A stretch of 64,000 nucleotides of DNA from JAICUF01 sp038250675 (GTDB lineage: Bacteria > Gemmatimonadota > Gemmatimonadetes > Gemmatimonadales > GWC2-71-9). A program made the translations under genes and the position numbers. The stretch lies in assembly GCA_038250675.1 (NCBI GenBank), contig JBBSCB010000012.1, positions 17,987-81,986 of the forward strand. Reading direction: 5' to 3'. Below the pieces are notes generated by a model, which was not told the origin of the DNA, made no database searches, and saw only the letters and a program-made list of their open reading frames with translations. Of the stretch, positions 54,417 through 62,014 are shown one piece after another. The first letter of the stretch is position 1. Each line of letters begins with the position of its first letter.

Positions 54417-57088
54417 TTCTTCGCTCTCAGCTTCAGCTCCTCGATCCAGTTCTCCGTGACGACGAACGCCCCGAAGTCGTCCGCTCCGCCGGCGAGGGTC
54501 CGAGCCATGAGGAACCGGCCATCGCGGGCGACGTCCCACGGGGTGTAATACAGGTACTCGGCGCCGAGCAGCTCGTCCGGCACGTGGAAGAGCACGCGCG
54601 GCTCGTCGGTGTCGATCGTGGCGCCTCCCGTCACCCGCGCGGCCATCATATTGTGATCACCGCTCACATAGAAGAGTTCCTTCCCGTCGCGCGACCACAG
54701 CGGCGCCGCCCCGCCACCGCTGGACACCTGCTTCTTGCCCTCGCTCGTGTTCGGAAACGGCCGGAGGAAGATTTCGGTGCGGCCCGTTTCATCCGACTGG
54801 TACGCCATCCACCGGCTGTCAGGGGAGAGTGTCGGCGCCTCTTCGTCGAATTCGGTGGCGAGCACCGGCCCCGGCACCGTGTCCCGGCCGATCATGAGGC
54901 CGTTGATGTTGCGGCCGCCGGCCACCTGGCCCAGCGAGCCCTGGCGCAAGACGATCCAGCGGTTGTCGGGCGAGATGAAACCTTCATCTATCACGCCACC
55001 GAAGATGAGGGAATCCGACCCCGCGCCATCGGCGCGATGAAGATACAGGCCGCCCACCTCGCGAACGCCCACGAACGACACGAAGCGGCCGTCCGACGTC
55101 CAGTGCGGCCGCATGTCGGACTGCGGATCGAACGTCACCCGGTACGGCGCGCCCCTGGGGAGTGGCTTGATCCAGATGTCGTCACCGGCGCCAGTGGAGA
55201 GCCCGATCGCCACCCGGGAGTCGTCCGGCGACAGCGACCAGCCGTGATTTTTCGCGATCGCGGTGAGCCGGAACGTCCAGGCGGTGTCCACAGGAGTTTG
55301 CCGTCCGGCTCGGTCCACCCAGACCAGCTCGAAGCTCCTGCCGGTCACGTTTCTCCCGCCGAGCGCCGTGGTCAGCATGCCGGAGCGCGAGACCTGAAAG
55401 AGCTGGAGGCCGGCCGTGACGGCCACCTCCACGCCCAGCGGGATCGGCGTGCCGGACATTTTGAGGCGGCCAATGTCGAACGGAACCGCGGTGAGCTCGC
55501 CCGCATCGGTCGCATAGACCAGGTGTCCGGTCCGCACGTACACCGGCGAACTGCCCCCCCTGACGAGCAGGCGCGCGGTGTGGGGCCGCTTGAAATCGGC
55601 GACCCAGACCTGGCTCTCCGGACAGCCCGGAAGACAGGAGAGGAACAGCACGCCCCGCCCGCCCGGCAGCGGACTTGGCAGCATCGAGGCCATCGAGTCG
55701 GAATGCCACACGAGCAAGGGCGTGCCGCCATCCGCCGGAACGCGCATCAGTCCGGCGGCGCCGCGCAGGCTATAGACGATGGTGTTGTCATCCAGCCATG
55801 CGACGCCGTAGACGCCGCCAACGCTGTCGTTCACCAGTGCAATGGCGCTCCCGCCAGCGACGGAGACCTTCCTGAGCTGGCCTCCGCTGGTGAACGCGAT
55901 CCATTTGCCGTCCGGCGACATTGCGAAGGTCTGCGTGCCGTCCGTACCGACGATCGCGCTCGCGGCGTAATTGTCGCGCCGTTTCATCCAGAGCCGCCTG
56001 CCGCCGGGCCCGACGTAGACCATGAATGAGCCATCCGGCGCCGGCGTGGGTGGCCCCGATCCGAGCTCGGGTGCCTGCGACGGCGGGAGCGCGAGGCCAT
56101 AGCGAATGACCGGCGGCCGCGGAACGCTCAGGCGGCTCCACGCAAGCGCGGCGAGCAGCAGCACGGCGAGCACCGCGGTCGGAAGGAAGGCGCGCCGGAA
56201 CACGCGGCGTTCGGCGATGCGCATGCCGGCGGAGGCGCCGTCCGACGTGCGAAAGCTCGGATCGGCCAGGGCGCTCGCGAACGCCGATGCCGACTCGAAC
56301 CGGTCGGCCGGCACCTTCTCGATCGCCCGGGCGACGGCGGCCGCGACGTTGGGGGGCACCGCCTTCCTGAGCTTCGAGACCGGCGCCGCTTCCTCGGTCA
56401 CGATCTTCATGATGATCTGTTGCGCGGAGGAGCCGGTGTGGGGCGGGTTCCCGGCGAGCATCTCGTAGAGCACGCTGCCGAGCGAGTAGATGTCGCTCCG
56501 ACCGGTGATCTCCTTGTCGGCGGTCGCCTGCTCGGGGCTCATGTAGTGCGGCGTGCCGAGCGACATGCCGGTCTCGGTGACCCGCCCGCCGGCGGCGGCG
56601 GAGAGCGCGAGCGCGATGCCGAAGTCGGCCACCATGGGGCGGCCGTCGTGCAACAGGATGTTCTCGGGCTTGATGTCGCGGTGGACGACGCCCTGGCGAT
56701 GCGCGTAGTCGAGCGCGTCGGCCACGTGGGTGGTGATCCGCACCGATTCGTCGACGCCGAGCTGGGTCTCGCGGTCGAGTTTGGTCCGCAGCGTCTCGCC
56801 CGGGATGTAGGGCATGACGTAATAGAGGAACCCGCTGGCCGTACCCGAGTCAAAGAGCGGCAGGATGTGCGGGTGTTGCAGCGCCGCGGTGGTCCTGATC
56901 TCCTGCACAAAGCGCTCGGCCCCGATCACGGCGGCAAGCTCGGGCTTCAGCACCTTCACCGCAACCTTGCGGTCATGCTTCAGGTCGTGGGCGAGATAGA
57001 CCGTGGCCATGCCGCCCTGGCCCAGCTCGCGCTCGAGGGTGTAGCGGTCGGCGAGCGCGGCGGCGAGACGGTCAGTCGCCTGGACCAT
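54413..57088 (-). CDS. transmembrane Ser/Thr kinase with TolB/WD40-like propeller
   Basis: The protein has 891 residues with K45, D138 and D155. It belongs with the 21818 and 27023 kinases (ATADKEITGRSDIYSLGSVL, GSSAQQIIMKIVTEEAAPV). TM is FLPTAVLAVLLLAALAW. Blades include APDGSFMVYVG, SPDGKWIAFTS, SPDDSRVAIGL, TSDGRFVSFVG, SPDNRWIVLRQ and SPDSRWMAYQS; the end is TENWIEELKLRAKK, the clearest N-W-x-E-E-L tail in the window. It leads the two-gene unit with the 51486 kinase. Confidence 0.93.
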   Translation of the reverse strand: MVQATDRLAAALADRYTLERELGQGGMATVYLAHDLKHDRKVAVKVLKPELAAVIGAERFVQEIRTTAALQHPHILPLFDSGTASGFLYYVMPYIPGETLRTKLDRETQLGVDESVRITTHVADALDYAHRQGVVHRDIKPENILLHDGRPMVADFGIALALSAAAGGRVTETGMSLGTPHYMSPEQATADKEITGRSDIYSLGSVLYEMLAGNPPHTGSSAQQIIMKIVTEEAAPVSKLRKAVPPNVAAAVARAIEKVPADRFESASAFASALADPSFRTSDGASAGMRIAERRVFRRAFLPTAVLAVLLLAALAWSRLSVPRPPVIRYGLALPPSQAPELGSGPPTPAPDGSFMVYVGPGGRRLWMKRRDNYAASAIVGTDGTQTFAMSPDGKWIAFTSGGQLRKVSVAGGSAIALVNDSVGGVYGVAWLDDNTIVYSLRGAAGLMRVPADGGTPLLVWHSDSMASMLPSPLPGGRGVLFLSCLPGCPESQVWVADFKRPHTARLLVRGGSSPVYVRTGHLVYATDAGELTAVPFDIGRLKMSGTPIPLGVEVAVTAGLQLFQVSRSGMLTTALGGRNVTGRSFELVWVDRAGRQTPVDTAWTFRLTAIAKNHGWSLSPDDSRVAIGLSTGAGDDIWIKPLPRGAPYRVTFDPQSDMRPHWTSDGRFVSFVGVREVGGLYLHRADGAGSDSLIFGGVIDEGFISPDNRWIVLRQGSLGQVAGGRNINGLMIGRDTVPGPVLATEFDEEAPTLSPDSRWMAYQSDETGRTEIFLRPFPNTSEGKKQVSSGGGAAPLWSRDGKELFYVSGDHNMMAARVTGGATIDTDEPRVLFHVPDELLGAEYLYYTPWDVARDGRFLMARTLAGGADDFGAFVVTENWIEELKLRAKK

Positions 57089-57184
57089 TCGGATCTCGCG
57101 GGCAAGAGTGGTCGAGCCGACGCCCGCCGGATGCCGGTCGCCGGAAGATTGACGTGCGAGCGGTGCAGACCCGGCCGCGCAGGA

Positions 57185-57520
57185 TCACGCCGGGGCCGGG
57201 ACCACACCCTGCGGCGTGAGCTTGTCGATCGCGCCGGGCAGTACCTGCGCCAGCTTGGCGGACAGTTCCTGCGGCGTGATTCCCAGTTTGGCCGCCAGCT
57301 CCGTCATGGCGTCACCACCGAGGGCCGCGTGCACCTGATCGCCGGTGACCGGCTGGTTCGGTCCGGTGCCAACCCAGGATCGGACCGTATTGCCCAGGCC
57401 CTGCGATTCGAGCTGGTTGACGATCCCCTGCACGCCGCCGTGCCGCTGGATCAGGCCGTTCACCACCGTGGCCATTTCAGCACCCACCACGCCGCCGAGC
57501 ACTCCGTCGAACAATCCCAT
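57185..57520 (-). CDS. YidB-like (DUF937) protein
   Basis: The protein has 111 residues. MGLFDGVLGGVVGAEMATVV, GGVQGIVNQLESQGLGNTVR, SWVGTGPNQPVTGDQVHAAL and AAKLGITPQELSAKLAQVLP follow the YidB/DUF937 pattern (amphipathic helices, the SW-x-x-G-x-N-x-P-(I/V) block). The family is small, cytoplasmic and of unknown function. Length is typical. It stands alone between the 54413 kinase and a kinase pseudogene and is read in the same direction. Confidence 0.85.
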   Translation of the reverse strand: MGLFDGVLGGVVGAEMATVVNGLIQRHGGVQGIVNQLESQGLGNTVRSWVGTGPNQPVTGDQVHAALGGDAMTELAAKLGITPQELSAKLAQVLPGAIDKLTPQGVVPAPA

Positions 57521-57610
57521 GATTCCCCCTCATCGAGTGGTTTGCATCGTGCACGCTCTCGCCGACCCATCCGCGGGCGCGGGAGCTGAATCCCCGAGCG
57601 TCGCGGCGCG

Positions 57611-58329
57611 CTACGGCTGGCCCTCCGCGACCAGCCGCTGGAACGCCGGATCCTTCCGGATCGGATCCCGCGTGGGGTCGACCCGTAACAGGGCTGGTGT
57701 CAGCATCTGCGCTGCGGCCATGACTCGACGGATCTGCTCGACCGCGGGGCCGGCCTGGCCCAGGATGGCGTAGACCCGCGCGAGCACGACGACGTTCTCC
57801 AGGCCGAAGTAGGCGTCTCGTTCGAGTGGCAGCAGCTCAACCGCCCGCCGGCCCGCGCGTACTGCGGCGTCGGCCCGGCCCAGCCGGGCATCGATCATGG
57901 CGAGCTGCGCGTGGGCTTCACGTCGCGATGGACCACGCCGCGGGCGTGCGCGCAGGCCAGCGCGTCGGCCACTTCGCTCAGGATACGGGTGATGTCATGG
58001 ATGGGGAGCTCACCGCCCTGATTGAGCCGGTCTCGGCGTGATTCGCGTTCGACGTACGGCATCACGTAAAACAGGAACGTGTCCGCTTCGCCCGAATCGA
58101 AGAGCGGCAGGATGTGCGGGTGCTGGAGCGCCGCCGGGGTCCTGATCTGCTGCACGACGCGTTCGGCCCCGATCACGGTGGCAAGCTCGGGCTTCAGCAC
58201 CTTCACCGCGACCTTGCGGTCATGCTTCAGGTCGTGGGCGAGGTAGACGGTCGCCATGCCGCCCTGGCCCAGCTCGCACTCGAGGGTGTAGCGGTCAGCG
58301 AGCGCGGCGGAGAGGCGTTCCACGGGCAT
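57611..58329 (-). pseudogene. Ser/Thr kinase-TPR gene with internal deletion
   Basis: The 5' part (58329 to 57895) encodes MPVERLSAALADRYTLECEL, a complete glycine loop and VAVKVLKPEL, and runs to VVHRDVKP, then TRSSP and stop. In another frame the text continues as EAHAQLAMIDARLGRADAAV, VLARVYAILGQAGPAVEQIR and DPIRKDPAFQRLVAEGQP, the C-terminal TPRs of a TPR kinase, to the stop at 57611. The two parts meet at GAAGCCCACGCGCAGCTC (around 57915), where GAAGCCC fits both sides. The DFG motif, the rest of the kinase, the TM helix and most TPRs are gone. It is dead as a kinase. Confidence 0.85.
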
Positions 58330-58394
58330 CAGTTTACCTGCCGAAGGGCTCGCGCGTTAGAGGGGGCCGCCCCCGCGCGAGGTGGCTCATTCCC

Positions 58395-58778
58395 CTACCT
58401 CCGGAATCCGAGTGCACGGGCCACCTCCCCCTGGTGCTCATCCAGCGTGAGGAAGCTCAGCGCACCCGGATTGCCGGCAAGGTAGAGCGCCGTCGCCAGG
58501 TGCCAGCAATCAGCGCCGCGAACGTAGCCCGCCGCGAGCACCTTCTCGATCTCCGGGCGCAGCGGACGATCCGGAATGATCCACGAGAGCGCCGCCGTCA
58601 ACTCCGGCGGCGGCGGGACACCTTCGCGCGCGAATGCCGAATGGAGCTCCGCCTCGAGGAGGTTTGACGTCACCAGCTCGTCGTACGTGCGCAGCCGTCT
58701 GGCCAGCGCCGTGGCGCCCGGCTCCCCGAACGCGATGGCCACGACACACGAGCCGTCAACGTACGCGGCCCCGCTCAT
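58395..58778 (-). CDS. vapC: PIN domain ribonuclease toxin (VapC-like)
   Basis: The protein has 127 residues. AYVDGSCVVAIAFGEPGA gives the first acidic residue, SNLLEAELHSAF the second (Glu), YVRGADCWHLATAL the third (Asp) and FLTLDEHQGEVARALGF the last (Asp), the PIN metal-binding set. The ATG overlaps the antitoxin stop as ATGA. It is unlike the PIN protein at 34993, so the window holds two independent PIN modules. RNA cleavage is the family's established activity. Confidence 0.87.
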   Translation of the reverse strand: MSGAAYVDGSCVVAIAFGEPGATALARRLRTYDELVTSNLLEAELHSAFAREGVPPPPELTAALSWIIPDRPLRPEIEKVLAAGYVRGADCWHLATALYLAGNPGALSFLTLDEHQGEVARALGFRR

Positions 58779-59050
58779 CCATCGCGCTCGGCCAGGAATC
58801 GCGCCAGCGCTCCGGGGCGGCGGATCACGGCCCGCGGGCGGGGCGCGCCGGCATCCGGCCTCACGAGGACGCCCTGCTCGGCGAGCTGGTCCAGTCGTTG
58901 CGCCAGTCCGGCCGGTTCGCGCTCGATCGGCCGGATCTCGGCCACAGGCTCGCCGTGGACGGTGACGATGACGCGCCGTCCCTCACGCACGCGGCGGATG
59001 ATGGCGGAGAACTTCGCCTTGGCCTCGTACAGGGAAAAAATTTCTCTCAT
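58775..59050 (-). CDS. antitoxin, Phd/YefM type (VapB partner)
   Basis: The protein has 91 residues. MREIFSLYEAKAKFSAIIRR followed by VREGRRVIVTVHGEPVAEIR is the Phd/YefM DNA-binding fold, and the tail (PDAGAPRPRAVIRRPGALAR and onward) is the toxin-binding part. The gene precedes and overlaps the PIN toxin gene. A small palindrome and direct repeat lie just upstream of its start. Confidence 0.85.
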   Translation of the reverse strand: MREIFSLYEAKAKFSAIIRRVREGRRVIVTVHGEPVAEIRPIEREPAGLAQRLDQLAEQGVLVRPDAGAPRPRAVIRRPGALARFLAERDG

Positions 59051-59066
59051 GAGACGAAGCTATCAG

Positions 59067-59084
59067 GTCTGGTCAGACTGGTCA
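59067..59084. promoter_or_regulatory. probable antitoxin operator
   Basis: GTCTG and CAGAC form an inverted repeat around GT at 59067-59078, and CTGGTCA is repeated directly at 59069 and 59078. The cluster is 17-34 bases upstream of the antitoxin start, a usual place for Phd-type autoregulation. Binding is inferred. Confidence 0.45.
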
Positions 59085-59132
59085 ACTTACCAAAGCGGGA
59101 TATGAGGCGCTGACGGGGCCGGGCCGCGGCCT

Positions 59133-59255
59133 TCAGCGCCCCGGCAATTGCCGCGGGGCTTGCCGGACCATCCAGATGTTGGCCTCGAGCTGCCAGGCGC
59201 CATCATAGAGCGTCCGGCCATCCGGCGCGGCGACGACGTCGCCCAGGGGATTCGG
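59133..59255 (-). pseudogene. propeller tail remnant
   Basis: About 40 minus-strand codons read PNPLGDVVAAPDGRTLYDGA, WQLEANIWMVRQAPRQLPGR and stop. The order PDGRTLY ... ANIWMV is that of the last blade of the array's propeller proteins (compare ADIWVADVAPR in the 19159 kinase). No start or longer frame exists. It is the end of a lost kinase/propeller gene that once followed the 59324 gene. The rest of 59051-59323 has no gene. Confidence 0.55.
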
Positions 59256-59323
59256 CGGGTATGGTGGGCACGACAATCCTGCTTCCCGCTCCCCCTGTTC
59301 CCTCTCCCTCCATGCCCCGCTGA

Positions 59324-62014
59324 TCAGCGATCCGCCACATCCATCACCCAGATATCGCTCTCCTGCTCCTGAATGGCTACGTACATACGCCCTCCGCCAA
59401 TCGACAGGAAGGGACGGTAGGCGTGCAATGTTGGGTCAGTGAACCGGGTGAGCAGTTCCGGGGTACCGCCGGTGACGGGGATCGCCCAGACTGAGGCGTT
59501 TCCGATCGCGTCGTGGCTGGTGAAATAGATCGTCCGACTGTCCCGACTCCACAAGGGTGCCTCTACTCCGCTGCCTCCGATTGTCGCAGAGTCCAGCACC
59601 GTGCGGGGTGCTCCCGAATCGGGGTTCAGTATCACCAGCGAGCCGCCGATGACGTTGCTGTTGAGAGCGATCCAGCGGCCATCGGGCGACCAGGAGGGTG
59701 TGTAGCCGAACGGCACCCGCTCAACCGGGGTACCCCATGTACCGTCCGGATTCCGCCGCACAACCCACGCCGACCCGCGGGTTGAGAAGGTGCTGAATAC
59801 CAGCGCGCGGCCGTCGGGCGACCAACTTGGTTGCACCTCATGGCCGGGCGACTCGGTCAACCGCTGTACCGGCCCGCCATCCAGCGGCAGGACGTAGATG
59901 TCCCGCGAGCCTGATCGCCAGGAGTGAAAGGCCACTTCGCGCCCGTTGGGCGAGGGTCGGGGCGCGAAGTCGTCGCTCGGGTCATTGGTCAGCTGTTCCG
60001 GCTCCCCATCCGGCAACCGTTTCCGATAGAGCTCCGAATTTCCGCTCACGTCGGAGGAGTAGTAATACCACGTGCCATCCGCCGTAACAGATCCTCCCCC
60101 GGCGAATTGCGAGCCGCTGGTAACCGGTCTGAGAGCGGCCCGGGTCACCTCGCCGGGAGGAAAGGGCAGCGACCAGACGTTGGAGGTGGCGCTGAATGCC
60201 GCGTACGCGAATCGCCGGCCGTCGGCCGACACCGCCATAGTGTGGGCACCGAGGCCGACGGTCAGCCGGATTGGTCGCCGGGCTGGGCGACCGTCAGAAC
60301 CAACAGCGGCGGCGAAGATGTCTCGCGGGCCCAGCCGGCTCGAGATGTAATAGAGCCACCGGCCGTCCGCCGACCAGGCGGGGCTCTGGTTGACCGAGAT
60401 ACTGTCGGTGATCGCGAAAGTGACGCCGTCCCGGACCCGGACCAGCACGATCCGGCTGGGGGAGGGATTGGCGAAGAGGACCCCGATGCGGGAGTAGTAC
60501 GAGTTGCCCGAGGCGCAGGCGATCAGACTGCCCTGGGGCGACCACCGGCAGAGCGATGCCTCCGCGATTCTCGCGAGCGGCCGGACTCCACCTCCGTGCC
60601 GGATGAAGACCGAATCCCCGACCGCGTAGGCGATCGTCCTGCCGTCCGGGGCCCAGGCCGCGGCGATGACCGGCCCGGAGGGATCGCGCGGCATTTCGGG
60701 CCGGGCCGCGCCTCCCGCCGCGGGCGCGCTGAACACGCCACCGGTGGATAGAAAAAGAATCCGGGAACCATCCGGCGACCAGGATGGGTCGGTCTGGACC
60801 GCGAGCGAATCGTCGGTCAGCCGGATCGGGCGCCCGCCGGCGACCTGGCGCACCAGGATCCGCATCCTCGTGGTATTTCCCGAGGCGTAGGCGACTGACT
60901 TGCCGTCGGGCGAGAGCGCCGGCTCGATCTCGAGTCCGGGATCCCATGTCACCTTGGTGGCGCGACCGAACTCGATCATCCGCGGCCGGGCAGCTGACCC
61001 GGCGTAACCCAGAAAATACCCGGCGGCGATGAGCCCAACGCCGAGAATCACAGGCAGCGCCAACCGGCGCCAGGGGCGTGGCCCGGAGGCGGGAAGCCTC
61101 CGCGCAGTCGAATGCCTTCGCCCGGGTGTCGGCCCGCCGGCGTCCAGGGCTCGGGCGAAATCCGCCGGCGTGGCGAACCGGTCAGCCGGCAACTTCTCCA
61201 GCGCCGTCAGTACCGCGTCTTCCACCTCGGGCGGAATGCTGCGCCGCTGGGCAATGAGCGGGCGCGGCTCGTCGGCCACCAGCCGGGCCACGATCGCCTG
61301 GCTCGTCGGTCCGGTGAACGGCGGCTCCCCGACCAGCATCTCGTAGGTGATTGTGCCGAGGGCATAAATGTCGGTCTGGCCGGTGATGTCGCGTTCACCC
61401 ATCGCCTGCTCTGGCGACATGTACTGCGGCGTCCCGACACTCATGCCGGTTTCCGTCAGCCGGCCCCGGTCGCCGCCGGCACTGGTCACGGCCAGCGCGA
61501 TCCCGAAATCGGCCACCAGGGCGGAGCCGTCGTGCAGCAGGATATTCTCGGGCTTGATGTCGCGGTGGATGACGCCGTGGCGGTGGGCGTAGTCGAGCGC
61601 GGCGGCCACTTCCCTGGCGATGCGCACCGCGCCCTGGATCGGGAGCTGCTTCTCCCGGTTCAGCCGGTCACGCAGCGACTCGCCATCGATGAACGGCATG
61701 ACGTAGTAGAGAAAAGCCTCACCCCCTATCCCCGGCTCCCCTTCGTGGAGAGGGGGAACAATGGCTTGACCGGAATCAAACAACGGGACGATATGCGGAT
61801 GCTGGAGATTGGCAGTGGTCTTGATCTCGGTGAGGAACCGCTCGGCGCCGATCATCGCGGCCAGTTCAGGCCGCAAAACCTTCACGGCCACGTTGCGATC
61901 GTGCTTGATATCGTGCGCGAGATACACCGTCGCCATACCGCCCCGCCCCAGCTCGCGCTCGAGCGTGTAACGGTCGGCGAGGGCTGCCGTCAGGCGATCC
62001 ATCGCGCCCGTCAC
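59324..62014 (-). CDS. transmembrane Ser/Thr kinase with TolB/WD40-like propeller
   Basis: The protein has 896 residues from the GTG at 62014, which has GGGGGAAG upstream and overlaps the preceding stop as GTGA; an ATG 12 bases later is possible. K45, D152 and D169 are intact. A loop AIVPPLHEGEPGIGGEA (83-100) replaces the usual two or three residues between DSG and FLYYVMP; its DNA resembles another dispersed repeat. TM is LALPVILGVGLIAAGYFLGY. Blades include SPDGKSVAYAS, SPDGSRILFLS, APDGRTIAYAV, SADGRRFAYAA, SPNGREVAFHS and SPDGRALVFST; the end is ESDIWVMDVADR. Confidence 0.93.
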   Translation of the reverse strand: MTGAMDRLTAALADRYTLERELGRGGMATVYLAHDIKHDRNVAVKVLRPELAAMIGAERFLTEIKTTANLQHPHIVPLFDSGQAIVPPLHEGEPGIGGEAFLYYVMPFIDGESLRDRLNREKQLPIQGAVRIAREVAAALDYAHRHGVIHRDIKPENILLHDGSALVADFGIALAVTSAGGDRGRLTETGMSVGTPQYMSPEQAMGERDITGQTDIYALGTITYEMLVGEPPFTGPTSQAIVARLVADEPRPLIAQRRSIPPEVEDAVLTALEKLPADRFATPADFARALDAGGPTPGRRHSTARRLPASGPRPWRRLALPVILGVGLIAAGYFLGYAGSAARPRMIEFGRATKVTWDPGLEIEPALSPDGKSVAYASGNTTRMRILVRQVAGGRPIRLTDDSLAVQTDPSWSPDGSRILFLSTGGVFSAPAAGGAARPEMPRDPSGPVIAAAWAPDGRTIAYAVGDSVFIRHGGGVRPLARIAEASLCRWSPQGSLIACASGNSYYSRIGVLFANPSPSRIVLVRVRDGVTFAITDSISVNQSPAWSADGRWLYYISSRLGPRDIFAAAVGSDGRPARRPIRLTVGLGAHTMAVSADGRRFAYAAFSATSNVWSLPFPPGEVTRAALRPVTSGSQFAGGGSVTADGTWYYYSSDVSGNSELYRKRLPDGEPEQLTNDPSDDFAPRPSPNGREVAFHSWRSGSRDIYVLPLDGGPVQRLTESPGHEVQPSWSPDGRALVFSTFSTRGSAWVVRRNPDGTWGTPVERVPFGYTPSWSPDGRWIALNSNVIGGSLVILNPDSGAPRTVLDSATIGGSGVEAPLWSRDSRTIYFTSHDAIGNASVWAIPVTGGTPELLTRFTDPTLHAYRPFLSIGGGRMYVAIQEQESDIWVMDVADR
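61716..61768. repeat. repeat-like insert inside kinase coding sequence, second type
   Basis: CCTCACCCCCTATCCCCGGC followed by CCCTTCGTGGAGAGGGGGAA is partly self-complementary (CCCCCT / AGGGGG ends) and resembles the C-rich dispersed repeats seen between genes in many high-GC bacteria. It encodes PPLHEGEPGIGGEA in the 59324 kinase. No second copy lies in this window. Confidence 0.45.
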
